Source: Candidatus Pantoea varia
GTDB taxonomy: Bacteria; Pseudomonadota; Gammaproteobacteria; Enterobacterales; Enterobacteriaceae
NCBI RefSeq assembly: GCF_900115075.1
Contig: NZ_FOVG01000003.1
Coordinates: forward strand, 248,001 to 312,000
Direction: 5' to 3'
Length of the DNA: 64,000 nucleotides
In this document: in pieces, positions 18,432-26,528 of the stretch
How positions within the stretch are numbered: position 1 is the stretch's first letter
Layout of the letters: each line of letters begins with the position of its first letter
Notes under the pieces: model-generated
The model's database searches: none
Told to the model about the DNA's origin: nothing
What the model saw: the letters and a program-made list of their open reading frames with translations, nothing else
Position numbers and translations under genes: made by a program

Positions 18432-18454
18432 TTATCCACAGAAAAAGTGGATAA
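18432..18454. other. Inverted pair of DnaA-box-like sequences
   Basis: TTATCCACA at 18432-18440 is a perfect DnaA box. TTATCCAC at 18432-18439 is mirrored by GTGGATAA at 18447-18454, giving an 8-bp stem with a 7-base loop. It lies more than 4 kb from repA in the 1.1 kb gene-free stretch behind parB. Confidence 0.55.
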
Positions 18455-18593
18455 CTTTTATCTCAGGATGAAAATTATTTCCTGAAGATGGTCAGGACAA
18501 GGTGTTGCTTTGATGGAAAACACACTGCAGAACTGGCGAGCGTAAACCGTAGTCAACAATGAGTCATAACGGCTAGTCAGGTGTTGGAACCCG

Positions 18594-18810
18594 ATTCACT
18601 GTATTGAGCAAAGTGGATGACAGCGGCTGCTCAACGATAAAACACGCCAGCAAGCTCACCAGGATAAAGAGGAGGACCGCCTGAATTGCTGTTTACAGTG
18701 AATCGGCCTTTAGCCCGTTCGTACGGCAATGAACCCCTGCAACCGTGGTGGTTTAAAAGACATTCAGAAAGTTAGCTGGCACGCAGAGAGTGCTGACCAC
18801 TGCAATCAGT
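18594..18810. repeat. Degenerate iteron copies beyond parS
   Basis: ATTCACTGTATTGAGC at 18594, GCTGTTTACAGTGAAT at 18688 (inverted) and an ACTGCAATCAGT core near 18799 are decayed iterons in both orientations. They extend the iteron zone to the far end of the replication-partition core. No gene is seen in this stretch (17.8-18.9 kb). Confidence 0.55.
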
Positions 18811-18883
18811 AAACCGACGGCCGGGAATGAAGGAAGACGGGAATGAAGGATGATTTTACAGGTCAGGTAATGATGCACAGAGA

Positions 18884-18908
18884 AAAAAACCGGGCGGGGC
18901 CCGGTTTT
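18884..18908 (-). terminator. Terminator of the transketolase operon
   Basis: AAAACCGGG at 18886-18894 pairs with CCCGGTTTT at 18900-18908 around 5 bases. Read on the minus strand, the stem is followed by a T run, and it sits 9 bases past the stop of the last gene in the operon. Confidence 0.85.
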
Positions 18909-18916
18909 GTCAGGAA

Positions 18917-19927
18917 TCAGGCCTCAAGCCAGGTGATGATTTGCTTCACGATGGCATCGGTTGAGATGCCATAACGGTCATGCAACGTCGGCAATGCGCC
19001 TGCGGCCAAAAATGCATCTGGCAGGGCAATCTGTTTGAAGCGTGGGGTTACATGGTTTCGCATTAACAGCGCGGCAACAGCTTCGCCTAACCCGCCTGTT
19101 ATCGAATGATTCTCTGCCGTGATAACTAGTTGATTACCCTGCAGTGCCACCCCTGCTTCCCTCAGGATGGTCTCTTCATCCAGAGGCTTAATCATGGGAG
19201 AGTGAACCACACCGATCTCAATGCCCTGCTCCTCCAGCGCTTCAGCAGCTTCAAGCGCCCGCATGGTCATCAATCCGCTGCTGATAATGACGGCATGCTT
19301 ACCGCTACGCAGACGCTGAGCCTTACCGTGCTGATAGTGATAGTCATATTTATCCAGTACCAGTGGAACCTTACCGCGCAACAGACGCAGATAAACCGGA
19401 CCCTGATGTTCCGCGATAGCCGGGATGGCCTGGCTAATCTCAAGAGCATCACAGGGATCGATGATCGTCAGGTTCGGCATGCCCCGGAAAATAGCCAGAT
19501 CGTCAGTCGCCTGATGACTCGGCCCATAACCGGTCGTCAGCCCCGGCAGTGCACAGGCAATTTTGACGTTCAGATTTTCTTCGGCGATGGCCATGCAGAT
19601 AAAATCATAGGCGCGGCGGGAAGCAAACACGGCATAGGTGGTGACAAAAGGCATAAAGCCTTCCCGCGCCATACCCGCTGCGGCGCTCATGAGTAACTGT
19701 TCCGCCATTCCCATCTGGTAAAAGCGCTGCGGAAAAGCCTCTGCAAACAGGTGCAGATCGGTGTATTTACTTAAATCTGCTGTCATGCCCACCACATCTG
19801 AGCGCTGCTCTGCCAGAGCGACCAGCGCATGCCCGAAAGGAGCAGAAACCGTCGGCTGACCCTCAGCAGCGATAGAAGCGATCATGGCGGATGTGGTCAG
19901 ACGTTTTTTTTGCGGTTGTGAACTCAT
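18917..19927 (-). CDS. Transketolase family protein, C-terminal half (split transketolase)
   Basis: The 336-aa protein carries the pyrimidine-binding and C-terminal domains of transketolase: the conserved glutamate in RFYQMGMAEQ, the aromatic segment FVTTYAVFASRRAYDF, and TTGYGPSHQATDDLAIFRGM containing the phosphate-side His. Together with the next gene it makes a full thiamine-diphosphate enzyme, as in split transketolases used in sugar catabolism (for example apulose-4-phosphate or sulfosugar transketolases). It is the last gene of a four-gene operon; its ATG is one base after the stop of the N-terminal half. Confidence 0.9.
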   Translation of the reverse strand: MSSQPQKKRLTTSAMIASIAAEGQPTVSAPFGHALVALAEQRSDVVGMTADLSKYTDLHLFAEAFPQRFYQMGMAEQLLMSAAAGMAREGFMPFVTTYAVFASRRAYDFICMAIAEENLNVKIACALPGLTTGYGPSHQATDDLAIFRGMPNLTIIDPCDALEISQAIPAIAEHQGPVYLRLLRGKVPLVLDKYDYHYQHGKAQRLRSGKHAVIISSGLMTMRALEAAEALEEQGIEIGVVHSPMIKPLDEETILREAGVALQGNQLVITAENHSITGGLGEAVAALLMRNHVTPRFKQIALPDAFLAAGALPTLHDRYGISTDAIVKQIITWLEA

Positions 19928-19928
19928 C

Positions 19929-20771
19929 TCAGACTCCTTGCTCTAGTGCGGTCAGGGCTTTGTCCCACTCATCGGCGTCGACCCGAATGAAGTGAGTTTT
20001 CTCACGGCTCTCCAGAAACGGTACACCTTTGCCCATTCGGGTATCACAAATGATGACGCGCGGCTGAGGTTCAGGCCAGCTGCGTGCTGCGTCAAAGGCT
20101 TTTTGCAGAGCAGCAATGTCGTTGCCATCGACCCGCTGGGTATACCAGCCAAAAGCCTGCCAGCGATCCACAATCGGTTCAAAAGCGAGAATCTCACTGC
20201 TGTGGCCGTCAGCCTGCTGATTGTTGACGTCGATAATGGCGATCAGGTTATCAAGCTGCCAGTGTGAAGCTGACATTGCCGCTTCCCAGGTGGAGCCTTC
20301 ATTAAGCTCTCCATCTGAAAGCAGGTTATAGATTCGCGCCTGCGAGCTTTTCTGCTTCAGGCCCAGACAGGCACCGACGGCAATACCCAGGCCATGACCC
20401 AGTGAACCGCCGGTGATTTCCATGCCTGGGGTATAGGCGGCCATGCCAGACATCGGCAGCCGGCTTTCATCGGAACCGTAGGTTTCCCTTTCTTCCTCGG
20501 GTATCACGCCCGCTTCAAGCAGCGCGGCGTAAAGGGCGATAGCGTAATGACCAATCGACAGATAGAAGCGGTCGCGGCCTTCCCACTCAGGCTGGTCTGC
20601 CCGGTAATTCATAGCGTGAAAATAGCTGACGGCGAGCAAGTCAGCTGCACCCAGTGCCTGACCGATATAGCCCTGTCCCTGCACCTGGCCCATTAATAGC
20701 GCATGACGGCGAATATTGGTCGCGCGTTGCTGCAGTGAAAGCGCGTTTGAACTGTGACGAGAGTCAGTCAT
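19929..20771 (-). CDS. Transketolase family protein, N-terminal half (split transketolase)
   Basis: The 280-aa protein is the thiamine-diphosphate-binding half of transketolase. The cofactor-Mg motif is SDGELNEGSTWEAAMSASHW followed by DNLIAIIDVNNQQADG, and the earlier GSLGHGLGIAVGACLG loop is intact. AGGAGG precedes its ATG. The operon also encodes an MFS importer and an SDR, so the enzyme probably acts on a ketose made by the SDR. The actual sugar is unknown. Confidence 0.9.
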   Translation of the reverse strand: MTDSRHSSNALSLQQRATNIRRHALLMGQVQGQGYIGQALGAADLLAVSYFHAMNYRADQPEWEGRDRFYLSIGHYAIALYAALLEAGVIPEEERETYGSDESRLPMSGMAAYTPGMEITGGSLGHGLGIAVGACLGLKQKSSQARIYNLLSDGELNEGSTWEAAMSASHWQLDNLIAIIDVNNQQADGHSSEILAFEPIVDRWQAFGWYTQRVDGNDIAALQKAFDAARSWPEPQPRVIICDTRMGKGVPFLESREKTHFIRVDADEWDKALTALEQGV

Positions 20772-20783
20772 GGTACCTCCTGA

Positions 20784-22082
20784 TTAACGATTAACATCCG
20801 CCGCCCGAATGCGCAGCACACATAACGCGCCACCCAGCAGGACGGAAGCAATAAAATACATTCCGGAAGCCGGTGACCCGGTTGCGGTGGTGATAGAGCC
20901 AATCAGCCACGGCGAGAAAAAACCGGCCAGATTAGCAATGCAGTTCACTGCAGCGATGCCTGCGGCAGCAGAGACACCACCCAACAGGTTGGTCGGCAAC
21001 ATCCAGAACAGTGATGAGGCGGAAAGAATGCCCGCAGCGGCAATACAGAGAGAGAGCAGTGACAGGGAGACGCTATGGCTGAGCAGGGTCGCCAGCGTCA
21101 GTCCGGTGAGTCCGACAAGCATCGGAACAATCAGGTGCCAGCGACGTTCACGATGGCGATCGCCGCTGCGTCCGGCCAGCAGCATAACGATAATGGCACA
21201 CAGGTAAGGCAGACTGGTCAGAAGGCCGATATGCAGCGGTTCACTGACACCTGAGTTTCTCACCAGCGTGGGTAACCAGAAGGTCAGTGCATACTGGCCC
21301 ATGACCACACAAAAGTAGATCAGTGCCAGCAGCCAGAGACGACGATCGGCAACAAACGCTTTCACTGTACCGTGACAGGCCTTCTGCTGGTTGTCCTCGT
21401 CAAGATCGGCACGCACGCGGCGTTTCTCATCGTCATCAAGCCAGTCCGCCTGCTCCACCCGATCCTTCAAAACCACCAGCACCACAAATCCCATAACAAG
21501 AGTAGGGATAGCTTCCAGCATAAACATCCACTGCCAGCCAGCCCAGCCGTGGAAACCTGCAAAAGTCGCCATAATCCAGCCAGAGAGCGGGCCACCGATC
21601 ATTCCGGAAAGTGGAATGGCGATAAACCAGAGAACCGTCATGCGTGCCCGACGATAAGACGGAAACCAGTAGGTGAGATAAAGCAGTAAACCCGGTGCCA
21701 GACCTGCTTCGGCAACGCCAAGCAAAAAGCGCAGCAGGTAAAACTGCCAGGCAGTTTCAACAAAGGCGAACAGCGCTGAGATAATCCCCCAGGTAATCAT
21801 AATGCGGGCAATCCAGCGGCGTGCCCCGACCCGATGCAGGATCAGGTTGCTCGGCACCTCAAAGAAGAAGTAGCCGATGAAAAAGATCCCGGCACCCAGC
21901 CCATACACGGTTTCGCTGAGCGATAAATCATCCATCATCTGTAATTTTGCGAAGCCAACATTGACGCGATCAAGATAGGCACAGAGGTAACAGAGCATCA
22001 GCCAGGGCATCAGACGCCAGGCAATTTTGCGATAGGTGATATCGCGCGCAGCAGAGGCTGCGCTCAAATTAAGCGTGGTCAT
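20784..22082 (-). CDS. MFS transporter, anion:cation symporter type
   Basis: The 432-aa, 12-helix transporter has the ACS-family (D-galactonate/tartrate/phthalate type) marks: YLDRVNVGFAKLQM in helix 1, FEVPSNLILHRVGARRWIAR, and the loop GVAEAGLAPGLLLYLTYWFP. ATG 22082 is preferred because GGGAG sits 8 bases upstream; the earlier GTG at 22091 overlaps that site. In this operon it is the likely uptake system for the acid or sugar substrate handled by the SDR and transketolase. Confidence 0.88.
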   Translation of the reverse strand: MTTLNLSAASAARDITYRKIAWRLMPWLMLCYLCAYLDRVNVGFAKLQMMDDLSLSETVYGLGAGIFFIGYFFFEVPSNLILHRVGARRWIARIMITWGIISALFAFVETAWQFYLLRFLLGVAEAGLAPGLLLYLTYWFPSYRRARMTVLWFIAIPLSGMIGGPLSGWIMATFAGFHGWAGWQWMFMLEAIPTLVMGFVVLVVLKDRVEQADWLDDDEKRRVRADLDEDNQQKACHGTVKAFVADRRLWLLALIYFCVVMGQYALTFWLPTLVRNSGVSEPLHIGLLTSLPYLCAIIVMLLAGRSGDRHRERRWHLIVPMLVGLTGLTLATLLSHSVSLSLLSLCIAAAGILSASSLFWMLPTNLLGGVSAAAGIAAVNCIANLAGFFSPWLIGSITTATGSPASGMYFIASVLLGGALCVLRIRAADVNR

Positions 22083-22103
22083 GGTGTTCACTCCCGAAAG
22101 TTA

Positions 22104-22122
22104 GCCCGCAGAGAGTGCGGGC
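22104..22122 (-). other. Intercistronic hairpin between SDR and MFS genes
   Basis: GCCCGCA at 22104-22110 pairs perfectly with TGCGGGC at 22116-22122 around 5 bases. It lies in the 55-base gap inside the operon and has no T run, so it may protect or attenuate mRNA rather than end it. Confidence 0.45.
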
Positions 22123-22137
22123 AGGGCAGGGCGCTGA

Positions 22138-22887
22138 TTAATGGATCAGCATGCCGCCGTTCACATCCAGCGTGATGCCGGTGAGATAACCGGAGAGATC
22201 GCTGGCGAGGAAGAGCGCCGCATTAGCGACATCGCTGGCGGTACCGAGGCGTCCGAGCGGAATACCGTCGAGAATGGCGTGGCGGCGCTCATCCTGTAAC
22301 AGACCACCGGTGATGTCCGTCTGAATCAGACCGGGCGTGAGGGCATTAATGCGTATCTGGTCGGGGCCAAACTCGCGAGCCATCGCTTTAGTCAGGCCCA
22401 GAACGCCCGCTTTGGCTGCACTGTAGTGCGGCCCGCCAAAAATACCGCCGCCGCGCTGTGCCGATACCGAGGAAAGGCAGATGATGCTGCCGCCTTTCTG
22501 CTGCTGCATGGATGGGATCACCGCCTGAGACATTAGCAGCGTGCCGCGCAGATTGACATCAAGAATGCGGTTGTAATCTTCAATGCCTATTTCCAGTGTC
22601 TTAACCGGCTGAGTTATCCCCGCATTATTGACCAGCACATCAATACGACCAAAGTGCTCAAGGACCTGGTCGATGGCGCGACGAACGGAGAGGGGGTCGG
22701 TAACATCGGTAGCCAGGCCGAGATGCCCGTCACCACACGACAGCGCGCTGGCCTGGGCGGCCTGCAGATCTAAATCAAGCACCACCACGCGCGCGCCATG
22801 CTGAGCAAAGCAGGCGGCTGTGGCCCGGCCAATGCCGCGCTGAGAGGCGGCACCTGTAATAATCGCAACTTTGTTTTCGAGTAACAT
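22138..22887 (-). CDS. Short-chain dehydrogenase/reductase
   Basis: The 249-aa classical SDR has the cofactor loop TGAASQRGIGRA, the aspartate in VVVLDLD that favours NAD(H), NNAG, the catalytic serine in ICLSSVSA and the YSAAK pair, and it closes with LDVNGGMLIH. The start at 22887 is set by GGAG 8 bases upstream; 48 further in-frame codons lack a ribosome site. First gene of the operon with an MFS transporter and split transketolase, it probably oxidises a polyol or aldose derivative to a ketose. Confidence 0.9.
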   Translation of the reverse strand: MLLENKVAIITGAASQRGIGRATAACFAQHGARVVVLDLDLQAAQASALSCGDGHLGLATDVTDPLSVRRAIDQVLEHFGRIDVLVNNAGITQPVKTLEIGIEDYNRILDVNLRGTLLMSQAVIPSMQQQKGGSIICLSSVSAQRGGGIFGGPHYSAAKAGVLGLTKAMAREFGPDQIRINALTPGLIQTDITGGLLQDERRHAILDGIPLGRLGTASDVANAALFLASDLSGYLTGITLDVNGGMLIH

Positions 22888-23084
22888 GGTCCACTCCAGA
22901 AGAATAATTATTAGTGGTTCGGTATCGCTACCGGCAGGGTCACGATCAGAATTGATAATGCGGTTAATATTGGCAATGCAAAAAAATTCATTTGATGCTG
23001 AATGAATTTGTTGGTTTGATGGAGTTAACAATTCTGCGATTTAAAAATGGGCATACATCACAAAAATCCTGAGTGGAGGCGCGG

Positions 23085-23981
23085 ATGGATAAGCAGTCTG
23101 ATCACTTACCTTCGATTAAATCACTGCGGGTTTTTGAGCAGGTGGCCCATTTTGGTAATGTCGCGCGTGCGGCCGAAGAATTAAGTATTACGCCCTCGGC
23201 GGCCAGTCATCAGCTGGCAAAACTGGAGCGGGAGCTAGGCTGTATTCTGTTTAATCGCTCGGCAAAAGGCGTTGTCCTGACGCTGTCGGGAGAGCATTAC
23301 CTCAGGGAGATTGGTCCGATACTGATGGGCCTGGCGCAGGCGACGGCGCGCATCAGTAATGAGAAAGCGCGTAGCAACCTCAGGATCCATTGCGCACCCA
23401 GTTTCGGTCTGTTATGGCTGTTGCCTCGCATTCATAAATTTCGTGACAGCTATCCTGAGTTCCAGCTCACGCTCTCCTGCTCCTACGAAAACCTGTCCTT
23501 TAGTCGCGACAATATTGATATTGCAGTACGTCACGGATTTCCGGAATGGAATGCCTTTGAAATTAAAACCATCCGCCATGAAAGAATGTCGGTGCTGGCC
23601 TCTCCCGCCTATCTCAAACAACATCCTGTTAATCAGCCCGCTGATTTAATTCATCATGCGCTGATATTATCCGAGTCACCGCTTATTCAATGGCCGCAGT
23701 GGTTTGCGTCTCAGCAATTACCACAGCCGGATAAAGAGTGGTTATTTCGTTTTGATCGCTCATATATGAGTCTTGAAGCGGCGATGTTAGGTCACGGTCT
23801 GATATTTGAGAGTGAGTTGCTGGCTCAGGACTATCTGCGTAGCGGAAAACTGGTCAGAGTCCTGTCAGAGCAGGAGAGTTTGCCTGTCAGCGCACATCAT
23901 CTGGTCTTCCCTCGCGGGTTCGCCCAGTTTCCCCGCGTCGCCCACTTTCTGAGCTGGATCCAGCAGGAGCTCAACGCGTGA
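23085..23981 (+). CDS. LysR-family regulator (GcvA-like)
   Basis: The 298-aa protein has the LysR helix-turn-helix (FGNVARAAEELSITPSAASH, then LERELGCILFNRSAKGV) and an effector-binding domain after about residue 90. ATG 23085 is used because GGAGG is 7 bases upstream; the GTG 12 bases earlier lies inside that site. It is divergent from the SDR-MFS-transketolase operon across about 200 bases and is the natural candidate for its activator. Confidence 0.9.
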   Translation: MDKQSDHLPSIKSLRVFEQVAHFGNVARAAEELSITPSAASHQLAKLERELGCILFNRSAKGVVLTLSGEHYLREIGPILMGLAQATARISNEKARSNLRIHCAPSFGLLWLLPRIHKFRDSYPEFQLTLSCSYENLSFSRDNIDIAVRHGFPEWNAFEIKTIRHERMSVLASPAYLKQHPVNQPADLIHHALILSESPLIQWPQWFASQQLPQPDKEWLFRFDRSYMSLEAAMLGHGLIFESELLAQDYLRSGKLVRVLSEQESLPVSAHHLVFPRGFAQFPRVAHFLSWIQQELNA

Positions 23982-24186
23982 TTTTGAGGTTAGACTAAAT
24001 TTACCAGGGTCACTATTACGCTAGTTTATTTCTTACGTTGATTATTCCCGCCATAAAAATCGCATTGCTAAAGCTAACTTTTGAATACCGTCTACACTTC
24101 TCTTCCCAATCGGTAAATATGTTCCATTTCTATTCCGTATGAAATTTAATCAAACGGATGTTTAACTTATTAATGGCAGGAATATT

Positions 24187-25638
24187 ATGAGTACGAATAC
24201 ACCAGACTCTGGTGAAACAGGCGATCACGCGCCTGCGGATACGGTACGCCAGCGCATCTTTTTAGTGGTGCTCGTCGCCACCATGGGCGCGTTGGCTTTT
24301 GGCTATGACACCGGAATTATCTCGGGTGCGTTACCCTATATGACCTCACCACCCGATCAGGGTGGTCTTGGACTGAACTCCTTCACTGAAGGGCTGGTCG
24401 CCTCTTCACTGGTGTTCGGTGCCGCTATTGGTTCCTTCCTGAGTGGTTTCTTCTCTGACCGTTTTGGCCGCCGTATTACGCTACGCAGCCTGGCGGTCAT
24501 TTTTGTGCTGGGTTCTCTGGGAACGGCACTGGCACCCTCCGTCAACGTCATGGTCGCCATGCGCTTCCTGCTGGGGATTGCTGTCGGCGGTGGCTCTTCC
24601 ACTGTACCGGTGTTTATCGCCGAGATTGCCGGACCGCGACTGCGTGCGCCGCTGGTCAGCCGCAATGAGTTGATGATCGTCACCGGACAGCTCATTGCTT
24701 ATGTTGCCAGTACGCTGCTGAGCTATCTGCTGCATGATGAGCACCTGTGGCGCTACATGTTGGCGATTGCCATGGTGCCGGGATTCCTGCTTTTCATCGG
24801 CACGTTCTTTGTTCCCGCGTCGCCACACTGGCTGGTCGCAGAAGGGCGTCTGAAAGAGGCGAAAAAGATCCTGAAATATCTTCGCGAAACGCCACGTGAA
24901 GTACGTCATGAGATGGCGCAGATGAAGAAGCAGGCGAGGGCCGCAGAGCGCGGGCCGGATGCGAAAACGCTGATTCGTGAGAAGTGGGTTATTCGCCTGA
25001 TGATCATCGGTGTCGGACTGGGCTTTGTTGCGCAGTTTACCGGCGTCAACGGCTTCATGTATTACACGCCAATCATCCTGAAGTCGACCGGTCTGGGCAC
25101 CAGCGCCTCCATTGCTGCCACCATTGGTAACGGCGTGGTTTCTGTTCTGGCGACGTTTGTCGGTATCTGGGCAATCAGCCGCTTCCCGCGTCGCACCATG
25201 CTGATCACCGGTCTATGTCTGGTGATCACCGCGCAGATCCTGCTGGGCAGCGTGCTGACCTTTATGAGCTCCAGCGTGATGCAGAGCTATCTGGCCCTGG
25301 CCTGTATTCTGCTGTTCCTGTTCTGCATGCAGATGTGCATCTCGCCGGTCTACTGGCTGATGATGTCGGAGCTGTTCCCGATGCAGCTGCGTGGCGTATT
25401 AACCGGCGGCGCTGTCTCACTACAGTGGATATTTAACGCTGTGGTGGCGTTCGGCTTCCCGCCGATCATGGAATATGCCGGCAGCACGACCTTCTTCATC
25501 TTTGCCGCGATTAACGTCGGCTCGCTGATCTTCGTGATGGCGATGGTGCCGGAAACACGGGGCAAGAGCCTGGAAGAGATTGAGTCACATATGAAAGAGA
25601 AGTTTGGCGAAAAGCCGAAAGAGGCTGAAGCCTTATAA
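24187..25638 (+). CDS. MFS sugar porter (sugar:H+ symporter)
   Basis: The 483-aa, 12-helix protein has every sugar-porter signature: GYDTGIISGALPYM in helix 1, DRFGRR after helix 2, VPVFIAEIAGPRLRAPLVS, FTGVNGFMYYTPII and the closing VPETRGKSLEEIE. It resembles GalP/AraE/inositol-type symporters of the inner membrane. It stands alone, with a 205-base upstream gap and a terminator behind. The nearby transketolase cluster suggests, but does not prove, a shared substrate. Confidence 0.92.
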   Translation: MSTNTPDSGETGDHAPADTVRQRIFLVVLVATMGALAFGYDTGIISGALPYMTSPPDQGGLGLNSFTEGLVASSLVFGAAIGSFLSGFFSDRFGRRITLRSLAVIFVLGSLGTALAPSVNVMVAMRFLLGIAVGGGSSTVPVFIAEIAGPRLRAPLVSRNELMIVTGQLIAYVASTLLSYLLHDEHLWRYMLAIAMVPGFLLFIGTFFVPASPHWLVAEGRLKEAKKILKYLRETPREVRHEMAQMKKQARAAERGPDAKTLIREKWVIRLMIIGVGLGFVAQFTGVNGFMYYTPIILKSTGLGTSASIAATIGNGVVSVLATFVGIWAISRFPRRTMLITGLCLVITAQILLGSVLTFMSSSVMQSYLALACILLFLFCMQMCISPVYWLMMSELFPMQLRGVLTGGAVSLQWIFNAVVAFGFPPIMEYAGSTTFFIFAAINVGSLIFVMAMVPETRGKSLEEIESHMKEKFGEKPKEAEAL

Positions 25639-25644
25639 GTCTCC

Positions 25645-25677
25645 ACCGGATTCGGCTCAATGGCTGAATCCGGTTTT
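25645..25677 (+). terminator. Terminator after the sugar porter gene
   Basis: ACCGGATTCGGC at 25645-25656 pairs with GCTGAATCCGGT at 25663-25674 (one G-T pair), followed by TTTT. Confidence 0.75.
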
Positions 25678-25742
25678 ACGTCGTTGTGACTTGCCGCCTG
25701 TCCACATCTTCCCGCTCCCATTCATTTCTAAGTCAGAAAACC

Positions 25743-25758
25743 ATTCACTGTAATCAGT
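25743..25758 (+). repeat. Isolated perfect iteron
   Basis: ATTCACTGTAATCAGT is identical to copies beside repA but lies nearly 12 kb from them, 26 bases before a parS-like palindrome. The gap 25.64-25.95 kb holds this, the palindrome, a terminator and the pagP leader, and no other gene. Confidence 0.8.
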
Positions 25759-25783
25759 GCTTTCTCGTGCTTGATTTCTGTAC

Positions 25784-25818
25784 AGCGCTGGCGATTTCAG
25801 CCTGAAATCGCCAGCGCT
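25784..25818. other. Perfect 35-bp palindrome with parS boxes (remote parS)
   Basis: Seventeen bases on each side of C25801 are exactly complementary. Each arm carries a B box (TGGCGA/TCGCCA) next to an A box (ATTTCA/TGAAAT), and the centre ATTTCAGCCTGAAAT is identical to the site at 18281. ParB from this plasmid should bind it. It is about 8 kb from the main parS. The extended symmetry, with B boxes on both sides, is not seen at the other sites. Confidence 0.75.
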
Positions 25819-25949
25819 CCGCCTCCAAATCATCCTTTAAAGTCTTTTAAAACCCCCGGTTAAACGAAGCATGACCGCTGACAAAGATTGGTTCTGCCTC
25901 TGCGCTATACTCAATTTCCATCTGCTCTGGACGCTGATCGGGATGCACC

Positions 25950-26510
25950 ATGAAAACATCGACCACAACGGCAATTGTTGCTGTACTGCTGACCGCTGCG
26001 CCACTTCATGCTGAAACTACCCCCGCCTCTTCGTGGTGGAATGGATTCACTGACAATGTGGCGCAGACATGGAACGATCCTCAATACACCGATCTCTATC
26101 TGCCGTTTATAAGCTGGCACGCCCGCTTCATGTACGACAAAGAAAAAACCGATCACTATAACGAGAACCCCTGGGGCGGCGGTCTCGGTGTTTCCCGCTA
26201 CAACGACAGCGGCGACTGGAGCGCGCTCTATGCGATGGCGTTTAAAGATTCGCACAACGAGTGGCAGCCGATAGTGGGTTATGGCTGGGAGAAGGGCTGG
26301 TATCCAGTTTCGAATCATGACTTTCGTCTGGGGGCGGGATTAACGGCGGGTATCACAGCACGCGAAGATTTTGGCAACTACATTCCGCTCCCCATTATTC
26401 TGCCGCTGTTCTCTGCAGGTTATAAAGCGCTGAATGTGCAGTTCACCTATATTCCGGGTACTTACAATAATGGCAATGTCCTGTTCGCGTGGTTTCGCTA
26501 TGCATTTTAA
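25950..26510 (+). CDS. pagP: Lipid A palmitoyltransferase PagP
   Basis: The 186-aa precursor equals E. coli PagP in length. After a signal peptide (cleavage after HAEL-like LHA, about residue 21) come the outer-membrane barrel strands, with the catalytic trio His57 (WHARFMYD), Asp100 and Ser101 ([10 protein letters not shown]) all present, and the C-terminal aromatic of outer-membrane proteins (WFRYAF). It moves palmitate from phospholipid to lipid A, which strengthens the outer membrane against host peptides. The next gene follows after 18 bases and may be co-transcribed. Confidence 0.95.
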   Translation: MKTSTTTAIVAVLLTAAPLHAETTPASSWWNGFTDNVAQTWNDPQYTDLYLPFISWHARFMYDKEKTDHYNENPWGGGLGVSRYNDSGDWSALYAMAFKDSHNEWQPIVGYGWEKGWYPVSNHDFRLGAGLTAGITAREDFGNYIPLPIILPLFSAGYKALNVQFTYIPGTYNNGNVLFAWFRYAF

Positions 26511-26528
26511 TTTTTCAGGAAAGGATGT

